Of a stretch of 64,000 nt of DNA, positions 22,410-33,278 are shown piece after piece. This stretch comes from Tuctoria greenei (Eukaryota > Streptophyta > Magnoliopsida > Poales > Poaceae). The notes under the pieces are model-generated. The model was not told the DNA's origin. It ran no database searches and saw nothing but the letters and a program-made list of their open reading frames with translations. How positions within the stretch are numbered: the stretch's first letter is position 1; each line of letters starts with the position of its first letter. Location: contig JAYESD010000001.1 in assembly GCA_036927565.1 (NCBI GenBank), positions 249,579,097 to 249,643,096 of the forward strand, given 5' to 3'. The position numbers and the translations under genes were made by a program.

Positions 22410-22975
22410 AGGGGTTTGCGGGCGACGGGGTCATCATGGCACGCGAACGATGGGACGTGGAGATGGAGGGAGACGCGTCGGAGAGGACAGTGAAGTGACC
22501 ACCAGCAGGGCGTGGGCGCCGACTGGTGTTGGAGTGACCGGCGGCGACATAGGTTTGCGGGCGGTGGGGTCATCATGACACGCGAAGGATGGGACGTGGC
22601 GATGGTTGAGGGAGACGCGTTTCTGAGGACACTAAAGTGAGGAGCAGCAGGGCGTGGTTGCTGGTGCTGGAGTGGCGGCGGCGAGAGAGCCCAGCGTGCA
22701 TGTGTAGGCATCAATAAATCACGCCATCACATATACTCACCAGCAGGGCGTGGGCGCCGGCCGGTGCCAGAGTGACTGGCAGCGACAGGGGTTTGCGGGC
22801 GGTGGGGTCATCATGACACGCAAAGGATGAGACGTGGCGATGGTGGAGGGAGACGCGTCGGGGAGGACACTGAAGTGAGCAGCAATAGGGTGTGATCGCC
22901 GGTGCCGGAGTGGCCGGCGGCGAGAGAGCCCATCGTGCGTGTGTAGGCATCAATAAATTATGCCATCACATATAC
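22410..22975. repeat. Tandem duplicated GC-rich segment
   Basis: The phrase GGTTTGCGGGCGGTGGGGTC recurs at about 22420, 22552 and 22793, followed each time by ATCATG.CACGC and GGGAGACGCGT. Two copies also end with GAGAGAGCCCA.CGTG and GTGTAGGCATCAATAAAT (near 22700 and 22945), so a block of about 240 bp is tandemly duplicated. The minus-strand frames (22334-22714, 22711-22953) follow the repeat. Confidence 0.75.
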
Positions 22976-24530
22976 TGATTAACTATTAACTGAGACTAGG
23001 AAACTACAATCGCAATGCTAAAATATTTAGTAGAGTCAGTACATATTTATACTCGTAGTACCAGCATGGGATGATGAATCTCAGGGTTCCTGAGCATCAG
23101 GTGCTGCAATATTCTCTGCATATGATGCAAAGGAATTAACGTGTTATAAATATGTGTATTTTGATAGTAAACACATTTATAGTTATACCAGGTGCTTGTT
23201 TCCCATCACGATTACTTGTAGACAACATGATGGTTTGGTGTTTTGTTCCTAATGTAAAGAGTATATATAGTAAGTAACAGTGATAACATCAGATTACATG
23301 AGGATGTGTATTTTAGATCGGGCGGTGTGGTTGCTATGAACTGAAAATGTTTGTTTTGAACGGAGGAATTAGAAATGAAGGAGTAGGAAAAAAACCGTAC
23401 AATCCAAGAAAGAAAAACAAGAAAAACGTGTATAAAGCGTGGGAACTGAAAATCTTAGGAATACATGTTTGTAACACAGGAATGAGAGTACAACATTGGG
23501 AGTGGTTGATAAGATAACCCTGGCGTCATTTACTTCTAAATCAAGAAATTACATATTACATGCGGTTTTTAATAGTTATCTTTCCTGACATGGAAATGTA
23601 CTAGAAATACACTACCATAAACTGTCGGAGCGACATTTATTTCGGGGCAGAGGTGTAGTGTATTTTATATAGGAAAAAAGTAGAATGCAATCAGATGCTA
23701 GGGTAAAATAAAAAGATGAATCGACCGTATGATGCAGATCTAACGATTGAGGATAGTTGATTGCACGATTGCACCATTAATCAGATTTTATACTAGACAT
23801 TCATGAAACATAAGAGCATATAAGGAGTTGGGACGACAACTAGGAATGAACTAACTGCAGCTGTTGGGACGACAACTAAAGCAATAAGGAGGGAGTAGCT
23901 CTATAAAAAGACGGCATGGATCGTGTGGAACTTAAGTAGCACAAAACTGGAGTCCGGGATGTCGCAGGGCGGGGTCGGCGACAAAGAGGTTCGGTAGAGC
24001 CCGTCAAACTTGGTCGCTCGACGTTGTACCCACAGTCACCACCACCACTCACACGGGAATTTCTTAGGAATGCAAGTTTGGAACACAGCACTAAGAGGAG
24101 AACCTATGTGCCGGGAATGGAAGCCACTGCGGGATTAGAGGGAGACGCACATTTATATTCGTCGTGGCTAGTTACAAATGGGCGGGACTGGAATTTTGGG
24201 CGCACGGAGTGGAGTTTCAATTGTGAAAATCTGAATTGTGCGGGCCAAGAAGAACGAAAAATTTTTCGAAGGACCGCTACCTTCTGTTCATCTTTGTTTT
24301 CATGGAGATGTAAAAGCAGTCATGTGGTAGTGGGACATTCCAAAAAAATACGAACAAAAATATGAATCGCCAAATGTATCATTGTGCTGATACAAACGAC
24401 ATGCAAATACGGAACACCCAAGTCCCCGAAAGGAGGACGGCAAATCCATGGTCTAGTAAAAGGTAAACAATCAACATTTTATATATAACATTCGTCGCAA
24501 TGAAATGATAACATATACAGAGTATATACT
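22976..24530. other. Intergenic stretch inside the CACTA block
   Basis: No gene-like frame with recognisable features. A 51-bp segment at 23610-23660 begins CACTACC and ends GTAGTG. Simple GC-rich frames near 23876-24365 lack domain signals. Confidence 0.45.
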
Positions 24531-24943
24531 ACTACTACAAAAAAACATTTTCCCCTGTGATGTCTAATCTTCAGGCCGTCGATCCAAAGCCGCCTGTGGT
24601 ACGAGTATCACAGGTACATACGATATATATATCAGCAATGTCATGGGATATTAGTTACAACGGATAAAGTACTTTTCATGCACCTGTTGCATCAGGCGAT
24701 GGACTAGTTAGCAATTTAGATGACGTAATTTCCTAATCAAGTTAATTATGCATCATGTCTGTTTACCGGATTCATTCAGCCACAAGAAATATAGATGGTC
24801 CCAAGTTACAAACATATAGGAGATGTTTTCGATAAAAGAAGTTTTATGATACTGCATATATAGAACACATTGTTCATGAACATAAAGACATATTTCATTA
24901 ACAAACAAGTAATAGGAAAACACGTAGTAGACAACAAGAACAA

Positions 24944-25117
24944 GATAAACTACACCTAATACTACTCTACTCAGAGATCACGAAATAGATAAACTACTCC
25001 TAATACTACTCTACTGGGAGAAAACCACGTCCTCCTCCCCCGCCGCTGCCGTCACAAAATAGATAAACTACTCCTAATACTACTCTACTGGGAGAAAACC
25101 ACGTCCTCCTCCTCTGC
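24944..25117. repeat. Tandem duplication across the 3' end of gene a
   Basis: GATAAACTACTCCTAATACT recurs at 24988 and 25063 (75-bp step) with a weaker copy at 24944. Two copies also include CTACTGGGAGAAAACCACG, which encodes the C-terminal residues and stop of gene a, so the end of the gene has been duplicated downstream. Confidence 0.85.
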
Positions 25118-25828
25118 CGCTGCCGCCTCCTCCGCCTCCGCCGCCGGTGCCGCCTCCTCCTCCTCCTCCACCGTCGCTGCCGCCGCTGCTGCCGCCTCCG
25201 CCGCCGCTGCCGCCTCCTCCTGCTCCTCCTCCGCTGCTGCCGCCACCTCCATAGACGCGTCCACCTCCGCTTGAAGAGATGCCTTCTGCTCTGCCTCCTC
25301 CGCTGCCGCTGCTGCCCAAGCCGCCTCATACTCCTCAACCTCCGTCACAGTCCAAAGCTTCCCGGCGACGCGGTGCTTAATCTTCAGGAGGCCCTCTACC
25401 CCAGCAACCTCCGCGATCATCTCGTGGAGGGCGTCGAGATGACCGGCCACAGTCATCAACCCGTAGCAGTAGTGGTCCGCGGTGTCCATGCTTGTGTGGA
25501 GGGGAAGGGTCCCAAGACCCAGACAGCGACACGAGCGATCTGTGTCGGAAAAGACCTTCCGCGCCACTGTGTTGAGTGCTAGTGCGCTATGAGCGGCGGC
25601 GGACTTGGCGTCGGTGGCCACCTTAAGGCGCCGATCGAGTTCGTCGATGCGGTCGGTGAGGAGTCTGAGAGTCTGCTCAACCCAACCGGGATGAGGAAGT
25701 GCAGGCGCCGCAGGCGGAGATGCGGGCTCCGCCATCAGTTCCACCGGCATTGTCGGCGGCGATGGAAACGGAGAAGGAGGTTCGGAGGACGTCGATGGCC
25801 TAGAGCTCTTCAGTGCGGGGCTACCCAT
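25085..25828 (-). CDS. Gene a: LGLGTLP-family protein, 247 aa, unknown function
   Basis: Complete frame with ATG at 25828. Residues 1-50 are Pro/Ser-rich (STSSEPPSPFPSPP). Residues 51-90 look helical (LLTDRIDELDRRLK). The family core at about 84-141 reads NTVARKVFSDTDRSCRCL, then LGLGTLP at 103-109, SMDTADHY, and VAGHLDALHEMIAE. Residues 165-247 are Ala/Glu-rich low complexity (GCC/TCC triplet repeats) ending DVVFSQ. No signal peptide or membrane segment is seen. A TATA box and 5' leader are shared with gene a' at 38.2-38.4 kb. I do not recognise the family; five copies lie within 17 kb. It may be a host gene captured by the CACTA block or an element-borne gene. The intact frame despite decayed neighbours suggests recent origin or selection, but this is unproven. 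Confidence 0.62.
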   Translation of the reverse strand: MGSPALKSSRPSTSSEPPSPFPSPPTMPVELMAEPASPPAAPALPHPGWVEQTLRLLTDRIDELDRRLKVATDAKSAAAHSALALNTVARKVFSDTDRSCRCLGLGTLPLHTSMDTADHYCYGLMTVAGHLDALHEMIAEVAGVEGLLKIKHRVAGKLWTVTEVEEYEAAWAAAAAEEAEQKASLQAEVDASMEVAAAAEEEQEEAAAAAEAAAAAAATVEEEEEAAPAAEAEEAAAAEEEDVVFSQ

Positions 25829-25946
25829 TTGTGTGGCGATGGAGGTGCAGAGAAAGAGCGAGAGGTGGTCGACGGTGGCGGGGGGAGAAGTTTAGAGGCT
25901 AGGATCTAAGGAGTGGTGCTTCGGAGAAGCAAGAGGACGGTGAGCC

Positions 25947-25952
25947 TTTATA
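25947..25952 (-). promoter_or_regulatory. TATA box of gene a
   Basis: Minus strand GACCCGCTATAAAGGCTCA. The same sequence lies before gene a' at 38231-38249. It is about 120 bp upstream of the ATG in both, with a similar leader between. Confidence 0.7.
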
Positions 25953-26066
25953 GCGGGTCGTCCTCTAAGCGGGCGTGTCGAGATGATCGGATGCTAGAGG
26001 AAACTGCGCTTAATTATGAACCGGTCGGTGGCCCCGCTTTCCTCAAAACCGAGGTTTGCATCCTCT

Positions 26067-26093
26067 CGGTCCCAACGGCTCGACGCGTCCCAT
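26067..26093. repeat. 27-bp inverted repeat, left arm
   Basis: CGGTCCCAACGGCTCGACGC and seven further bases match the reverse complement of 27836-27862 without mismatch. Weaker similarity continues inward (AATTTACACG / AATTAACACG). The arms lie upstream of genes a and b respectively. Confidence 0.85.
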
Positions 26094-26483
26094 TAGGAGT
26101 AAATTTACACGCGGGGAAAAACAATTTTTTCGTTATATAAAAAAAATCCGTCCGTACACGCCTAAGCCAACTTCGTGACCTCGCGTCCGTGCCACGGGAC
26201 GCCTTGTAGTGAACATGGCCTAGTCCTGCACGCATTACTTTCATTCGGATTTTTAACTGCAACTATGCGCCGTGCCTTATAACGTCGGTGCACCGACCTC
26301 AACTTTCCGTGGTGGGACTAATCCTTCGCACCTGTTCCATATGTTCTTTTCTTCTCTGTCTGTTGTCTAATACTATTTCTGTTCTATGTTCAACATGCAT
26401 GTGCGACCTCAATCCACAATCATGTTTCATGATGTTATACGTGTGTTTTCTCTTTTTGTTGAAAGATCGTCATGTACTGTTTG

Positions 26484-26570
<87 letters not shown>

Positions 26571-27040
26571 TGCATGTTAGTGCTGTTAAACATGACCGAG
26601 GACCGAGGTGTTTTAATTCTAGCTATGTCTAACATGCACGGACAGCAAACATGATCAACCAATTACACTACGTAAGAAACCCAAATAGGAGACAACGATG
26701 GGCGACAGATCGGATGTCCATCGATCATAAAGCGATGCGAGACGCGCTTAAAGTCATTGTTTGTCTCCTTTAGCTTTGCAATTACAAATCGAGATGAGCT
26801 TCAAAACCTAAGATCTTTTGTTTTTGTCCAATTTGCTTGGTTCACTTATGACAGATTAACACATCACTAAACTTAGAGCACATTCACTTGATTGAAATCC
26901 AGAAATTCTAACACACCAGTATTCATTGACACGAATGAACACATATATATTACAAAACACAAGAAATATGTACAAGAATAGAATTGAAGCTAAACATGTA
27001 CAAGAACTCCTAAAACTACAAAAGAAATATGTACAAGAAC
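26094..27040. other. Spacer between genes a and b
   Basis: No supported gene. It contains a long TA microsatellite (26487-26567) and otherwise unremarkable A/T-rich sequence. Confidence 0.5.
26487..26567. repeat. (TA)n microsatellite, 81 bp
   Basis: Uninterrupted TA dinucleotide run. It gives spurious Ile/Tyr-repeat open frames on both strands. Confidence 0.98.
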
Positions 27041-27049
27041 TCCTAAAAA

Positions 27050-27177
27050 CTACTCTGTCGGCCTCGCCTCCTCCGCCCTCTCCCCCAACTTCTTAAACCA
27101 CGACAAGCGGTCCTCCTCCTCGTCATCGTCGTCGTCGCCGTTGTCATCGTGGTGGTGGTGGTCGCCGTCGTCATCGA

Positions 27178-27209
<32 letters not shown>

Positions 27210-27655
27210 TTGTCGTCCTCCTCCTCCTCCTCCTCCTCCTCCTCCTCCTCCTCCTCCAGCGACGATGCAGCAGGAGAGTGGGCCAGCTGCTCCGACTGAG
27301 CCGATTGCTCTGGCTGCACCGGCAGTGGAACCCCACCGCGATGGAAGTTCCTCTCTTTCGCCGCCACCAGGGCACTACGGCCCTCGGCGCCGAGCTCCTA
27401 GGCCATCTTCCCGGACAAGATGTCCAGGCGATCGGCCACACCTGTGAGGGCGTAGAGGTAGCGGCCGGAGGTATCCATTCCCGGAAACTCGGGAAGGGTA
27501 CCAAGACCCAAGGCGTCCAAGGCCCGAGACGTACTGTTGTACGCATCTCGTGCCATAATGAGGCGTTGGTCGGCATTCACCCTCTCGGGGGAGCTGCAGC
27601 ATATCCGCTTGCAGGGTGGCTGCCTCGGCGGGCTAGGAGGCGGAAGGTTGGCCAT
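27050..27655 (-). pseudogene. Gene b: LGLGTLP-family protein with one premature stop
   Basis: ATG at 27655 (MANLPPPSPPR). The core reads MARDAYNSTSRALDA, then LGLGTLP (residues 50-56), EFPGMDTSGRY, and LTGVADRLDIL. A TAG at 27398-27400 follows GKMA, where relatives have Glu, Asp or Gln; the same frame then stays open (ELGAEGRSALVAAKE) to 27050. The tail is extremely acidic: a run of Glu then Asp encoded by GAG and GAC triplet repeats, followed by His/Asp stretches. One base change separates it from an open frame of about 200 codons. A longer in-frame upstream ATG exists at 27721, but MANLPPP is shared with gene b'. Confidence 0.6.
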
Positions 27656-27835
27656 GGCTGTGGTGGTTCGTCGGCGCCAGGCTAGGAGTTGGAACGATGG
27701 AAGAAGAAGAAAGGAGTGCAAAAGTTATGTGCTTGTACATAACCGAAGACGTCGCGCACACGTCCCTGCACCACGGCTTCTTAACTTCTCCGCAGACCTC
27801 GTGTGGTGTACACGTGTTAATTTTCTCTTATGCCG

Positions 27836-27862
27836 ATGGGACGCGTCGAGCCGTTGGGACCG
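27836..27862. repeat. 27-bp inverted repeat, right arm
   Basis: Perfect reverse complement of 26067-26093. It sits about 180 bp upstream of the gene b ATG. Confidence 0.85.
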
Positions 27863-27867
27863 TGCAG

Positions 27868-28140
27868 CATATATATCCGCCTGTGATAATTGTCTTATCA
27901 GGATCGGGTCTTGCAGCATAACTAACCGCCTATGATAATGGTGTTATCACAGACAGATGTTTACCTACATCAAGCCGTCTGTGAAGACCTTTTACCGCAG
28001 CCGATTTCTACCATAACAGTAACCGCCTGAGATAATTAGGTTATCACAGATGGTTCTTTACTTGTACCTAGCCGTCTGTGATAATTGTTTTTCACAGACA
28101 TGCCTAGCCGTTGGTTAATAACCGCCTGTGATAAGGTATA
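27868..28140. repeat. Subterminal-type repeats of a second CACTA family (left group)
   Basis: At least seven copies of ACCGCCTGTGATAA or its variants and complements (TTATCACAGACAG, AGCCGTCTGTGAA) occur at irregular spacing. This word is typical of CACTA subterminal regions and unlike the TTGCAACGA words of the outer element. The end CCTATGTAGTACTAC at 28135-28149 resembles a decayed CACTA terminus. Confidence 0.7.
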
Positions 28141-28316
28141 ACCTATGTAGTACTACTGCTGTTATTTCTAATTTCCAGGTGAATTCAATATAATCACAGA
28201 ACAAAAATCAATAATATCATCACAGAACAAAAGTCAACAATATTATCATCACAGAAGTCAATTTCACTAAAACAATATACATATGTACAAGTTACAGATA
28301 CAATTCATCTCAAAGT

Positions 28317-31300
28317 TTACAAGTTTTCACTAAAAACTATTTCTATTGGCATAGTCGCAAAGTTCTGGCACATCAGCTGTTGCACCATCCTCATCAAAGA
28401 ACTCCCCTCTTTTGTGCAAAATTTCGTGACGAATGAATTGACAGAGTTCAGCAGCAATCCTGTCGGCTCCTCCACTAGGAATACTTCTACAAACCGGCCA
28501 TTCTTCGTCCAGATTCTTCGTGTGCTGCAATATAACACATAACAAGGTTTAGAATGTATTGGTTTGAACAATCTCAAAGTATAGATCAAAGTGAGAGTAT
28601 ACAAGAATTTATTTGGTATTTTTGGAGCAGTTGTACTATGAACAATTGAATTTTGAAGTTGGAATCAAAATATGAAAATAATGTTTCTGGTAATATTGAA
28701 CAGCAGAGAATATAAGTATTAAACTATGCTAGTTACAATGAAAATGAAATACAAAAGTGAGAAAATAAGGTATCGACATTAAGGATAACTTACATCCTCA
28801 TGATTCACTCTATATACGCCGGCGGTCCGAAGATGCTCGCATACATAATACCCGCATAAGACACTCCCAGCAGGCTGCTTCGGACAAGCATAATACGTTT
28901 TAATGTCCAATGCATTTGTATTGGAAGGTCTCTCACCGCCAAGCCGTTCCGCATAAAACCGTCAAGCGTTGTAATACAAGAAATGTCATATAAAACTTGT
29001 CAACACATTCTAAATGTGCATAAATTAAAATTATTGAATAAACGTACAGTTTCAAATTGGAAAGAAAATCTTTGTAATGATCTGGTGAGAAATCGGCCGA
29101 GTCCAAGACTGTTGCCATTCCCTGCGTTGGCTTGATGAAGATCATTATGTAGTGATTACTGCAAACATACAAACACACGTGTTAACAATTACCAATAATT
29201 GCTATTTCAATGTCATGTGTCGAACTTACTCGAAGTGGTACGGAGCCTTTACGAGGTCCTTGCCGTCTCTGACAAAGTTAAACATTGCATGTCCTTTTAT
29301 CCTTCTTAAGTTTTGCGATTGCTTTTTCAAAATCTTTTTTTTCATGTGTTTGAACTGTGTTGAGTCTCGATCCGCCTGGACGTCGAATAGCACCTTTGCA
29401 ATCCTAGTAGGGTCAAGGATACCTGTCTTGCGCTCCAACTTTTCATTATCCATGTATTGCATCCTATTGAAAAAGTACAGAATTGTTATAATCTCATGAA
29501 ATGCGTATGCGTGTAGTAAGAAAAGAAAATACAAAATATTAGAGCACTTACAAGCACCAGACGAGCAGCAGGTTCATTTCGAGCATGCCCTGATGGAAAA
29601 GGGCATGCAGCTCTTCAAATAAAATGACTCGTCTATCCACTCCAGTGCTCCAGAAAGCTTCTTTTGGAATACAAAATGTGATGCAATTAAGACTATATTT
29701 TGTGCTGGCAAGGATGTACCACTCATGCATTCTTCTGAGCTGGACGGGTTGTTTGCTAAGTTGTACGGATGTCATGAACGGCTTCCCATCCTTAAATTCA
29801 GGAGGAACATCCTCAAGCTTGTATATTGGAACTCCTGGTTTAACTAAAGCCGTCTGCCGATTATACATGACATCGTCTTCTTCCCACTCCTCGATATCTC
29901 CTAATGATGGCTCATGAGAAGAATGAGATGCACTCGATTTTATAATATTTTCCTTCATAGTTTCCAAATATTTTGACACTTCTAATTAAGGTTTCTTATT
30001 TTCGTATGAGGTAACTTTGATAGGCACTGATGATCGAGGAGTAGTCGTCGGAAGTTGGACACTGACTTGTTGTTGAACCTGTTGTTCAACTGATTGCTCT
30101 TTACTCCCAGCATTTGGCTCTAGTACTACTTCAAGCTGTTGCTCAACTGGTTGCTCTTTACTAGCAACAGCTTGCTCTGGTACTGCTTGAAGCTCTTGTC
30201 CAACTTGTTGCTCTTGGATATCATCCTTGCTGAGACATAGGGGGAGTGGATCTTCCTGGACTGGGAGTGGATCTTCATGCACTTTCGCCTTAGAAGATGG
30301 GGTTGCAGTATTTGGAGTTGCGACAGGGCTAGAAATTGGCTCATCGTCCAACACGATATCGCGTCGATGCTAAAGGACTAATTGGTTGACAGCCTGCCCC
30401 AGAGTCGCGATCCCCTCAGGTGTGACGTGGTCTATTTCATAATCTTCATAATCATTATCAAAGATCTGAAGAACTTGCACCACAACATAATACAATGGAA
30501 GTAGATTCCCATTGAAGTCACGATCAGGCTTTGCCATAGCAGTGGCAACCTGTTTGGTTTTGTTCCCTGCTCTGCCTATCGGGACAAGAAGACGACAAGA
30601 TTTGTCGTTAGCAATATCATCAACAGGGAACTTATGGGTTGACCCTGAGCCTGGCATGGAACCAACGCTGCTAGGGTAGGCAGTTGGAGATACTAATTGC
30701 TCCTTTTGCACCGGAACCATCACTATACTCGGTGCCACTAATTGTCCCGATTGTCTAAGTTGTTCCATTATTTCTTGCATATTTTCTTTGACCTTTTGAG
30801 AAATTGTTTCATCAAGTGTTTTCATAAACTTCTCACGTCTTCTATATGTGTCTTTATGTTTAGGGAAACCATCTAGCCAAGACATTTGAAAGGAGACCGC
30901 TCGAACCCGTCCGCTGTGTTCAGGGTTTCCTAAGATAGCGGTAAGTTGGTAATTCTCCCTCTTCGGCTTGAAGAGACCCTTCTGTTGCTTTTCAATTACT
31001 TCTTTCATTTTATCCTCTACTTCATTCAGAGAGTCGGGCTTTTCAAGTTTGCCCTCGCTGGTCAAACCTGACCGAGCAAAGACCCAGCGTTGAGTTCGCT
31101 CATCGCACCCTTCTAATGGGTGAGGATTGCCCTTACTGGTAATTTCGTCTAATATCTTATTCCATTTCTGGACTTTGGGGGCATATCCGGTAGACCCCAA
31201 GCGATGATGGTATTTGTTCTTTTTTGCAAGCTCTGACCTAGTTGCACTTAGAGCTTTAGCATCAGGTGTGCTCTTTTGATGAACAAACTCTTGCCACTAA

Positions 31301-32008
31301 GCTTGTGTGATTTTTTCCATCTTCCTCGGGCTAGGGACCTTATCGGTCTTAACATAAGCATTCATTTCACTCTTCCAGCATCGAAACTTCTTGCCGCAAG
31401 AGACCAATGTTGCTTTCTTTACAGCTTCTTCTGTGCCTTTCGAGAACTTGAATTGTTTCTTTATCCTTTCCCACAACTCATTCTTGGTTTGCTCGGGTAA
31501 TTTCCTCCAATTCTCAGTTGTGATCGGCACAACCTCCCTAACAAGAAAACCGCATGCATTACGATACTTGGTAACTGAATCCAGTGATTCTTGGGGAAGC
31601 CCACCTGGACCGACCCTTGTTATGTACATGATGCGGTCCAATGGACCCTTATTGGGACCTCATTGCCCTCGTTTCCACTTGAGTGAAGTTGAGGATTCAT
31701 CCATTGGAGAACCTTCTGCAGTTTTAGGAGCCGATGTCACCTCATTGTCTTCGCGATTAATCTAGGTAGAAAAAAATTATAAGACTTCTCAACCAACATT
31801 AACTTGAACTGTTGAAGTTAAGATTCGTGATCCATACCTCGTCGGCAGGATCATATTCTGGGTCTAGATCCACTGAAGTCTTTTTAATTTTTATATTCGG
31901 AAAAGGATTCGATGGACTGTGATAGGAGCCTGAACTGCTGGAGTCAGTAAACTCCATATTGTATTCTTTATTGTTACTATCAGTACTAGTCTTGTTAGGG
32001 CTTTCCAT
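28317..32008 (-). pseudogene. CACTA-associated Ulp1 (C48 cysteine protease) gene
   Basis: A multi-exon minus-strand gene. It starts near 32008 (MESPNKTSTDSNNKEYN). A long frame from 31641 to 29548 holds an En/Spm-type region (LWERIKKQFKFSKGTEEAV, CGKKFRCWKSEMN), a segment with SFQMSWLDGFPKHKDTYRRR, and a Gln/Glu-rich linker. C-terminal exons carry the C48 fold: WYILASTKYSLNCITF, FEELHALFHQGML, the catalytic His-Asp pair in HYIMIFIKP and VLDSADFSP (about 29160-29080), and the catalytic Cys in SVLCGYYVCEHL (about 28860). The last exon ends PELCDYANRNSF at 28330. In-frame stops near 31655, 31297, 30370 and 29986 disable it. Such Ulp1-like genes are carried by some plant CACTA elements; a role in transposition is unproven. 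Confidence 0.8.
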
Positions 32009-32460
32009 GCTAGAACTAATAAGACAAAAAATATAATAAATGGCATATTAACTCTACATGAAGTGTTGCATGAAGAAAAAGATGGAAGCATTCTAGGATT
32101 TGATAAGGCATTCTAGGGTTTAAGGCGACTGACCAAAAGGTTCCTATACATTGCGAGGGTGACAAGCATGTTAAAGTTGCTCACCAGCAATGGCAATTTT
32201 ATCTTCTTATTCTAAATAGGTTAGCTTCGTTCAGAGTGGCGACCACATTCTTGAGGTTTACTAGGCGGCACCTAGCTCCGGACCTATAACTGATCAAGCA
32301 AGGGACAAAAAGCAAATCCTCCAGCCTTTTTCTAGTATCAAGAATCCCAAAGTGTGACACTTGGATTTGGATGGTGAGGTGAGGCGAGGCGAGGTAGCTG
32401 CAGGCGAGAAGAGACACTCTTTTTCAGCAATGAGGGTGTACCTGGAAGTGACGAGGGCGA

Positions 32461-32530
32461 AGCTCGGCGGTGACGGCGAAGCTCGGCGGCGACGGCGAAG
32501 CTCGGCGGTGACGGCGAAGCTCGGCGGCGT
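32461..32530. repeat. 19-bp tandem repeat upstream of the Ulp1-like gene
   Basis: AAGCTCGGCGGTGACGGCG repeats at 32461, 32480, 32499 and 32518. The array is bracketed by two copies of GTACCTGGAAGTGACGAGGG (32439 and 32529). Confidence 0.9.
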
Positions 32531-32639
32531 ACCTGGAAGTGACGAGGGTGAACACTTGGCGGCAAACGAAATTTTGGCAGCCTAACGGCGTCTAAGTGTT
32601 TCGCCCGGGTTAGGTTTTTCCTACGCTGCCGAGGGGTAT

Positions 32640-33065
32640 ACATAAACTCCAATTTTGTCAGGCGGATTTTAAGTACCGACCGCCTAAGAAGATGGTTACC
32701 CCAGACGGGTTTTACTTACCAACCGCCTGAGAAGATATTTAATTCTTCTTAATTAATATTCTTGATTAAATGTGGGTCCTTTAAAAAGGCAAAATTCCAC
32801 TTTCTTGTAATATTATTGATATGTAAAGGTTACCATTAAATTTCACTTCATAAATCGTTTGAAATTGGTCAAAACATAAAAAGCATGCAACAAATGCTAT
32901 TTTTCATTTTTCTATCTTGATGAATATAATGCTTTTTTCATTTATTTTTTTAGTGGACATTTTTACTCATCATACCAACCTCTATGAATTTTTTCAGATT
33001 TTTTTAAATTTTTTTGAATCAATGTGTGTTCATAATTTGATGAACGCCTACATAAAGACCCCTCA
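32640..33065. repeat. Partial 795-bp repeat unit before gene b'
   Basis: Contains GACCGCCTAAGAAGATGG and AACCGCCTGAGAAGATATTT, then the unit body TTCTTAATTAATATTCTTG and CTATTTTTCATTTTTCTATC. It breaks off after TTTGATGAACGCC, where the gene b' region begins. Confidence 0.85.
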
Positions 33066-33278
33066 CCAACCGCCTATGAAGACATGTCGAAGACTGTGCG
33101 CTACCTTTCTTTTCCCTGAGGCGCGACCTTTCAATGCGCGGTAAACCAACTGCTCCATCTTCCACTCCGCGCGGCCTTAAAGACGCGCTATCACCTGTTA
33201 GTTCTCCACAAGCGCGTCGCTCACTTTGAATTCTCTTCTTTTCTTCGTCTTCCTCTGCTCCGACGACCCAACACCACT

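Noticed and set aside
22334..22953. Two similar minus-strand frames (MMPTHARWALSPP)
   Set aside because: Consequence of the 240-bp tandem duplication; no domain and differing ends.
25006..25338. Arg-rich frame (RRRRQRRRRR) antisense phase of gene a
   Set aside because: Another frame of the GCC/TCC triplet repeat that encodes the Ala/Glu tail of gene a.
26200..26220. GACGCCTTGTAGTG as a CACTA right end
   Set aside because: No matching left end, no duplication and no subterminal repeats nearby.
26288..26662. Ile/Tyr-repeat frames
   Set aside because: They arise from the (TA)n microsatellite at 26487-26567.
27149..27685. Val/Leu-repeat plus-strand frame of 178 residues
   Set aside because: Antisense to the acidic tail and core of gene b, caused by triplet repeats.
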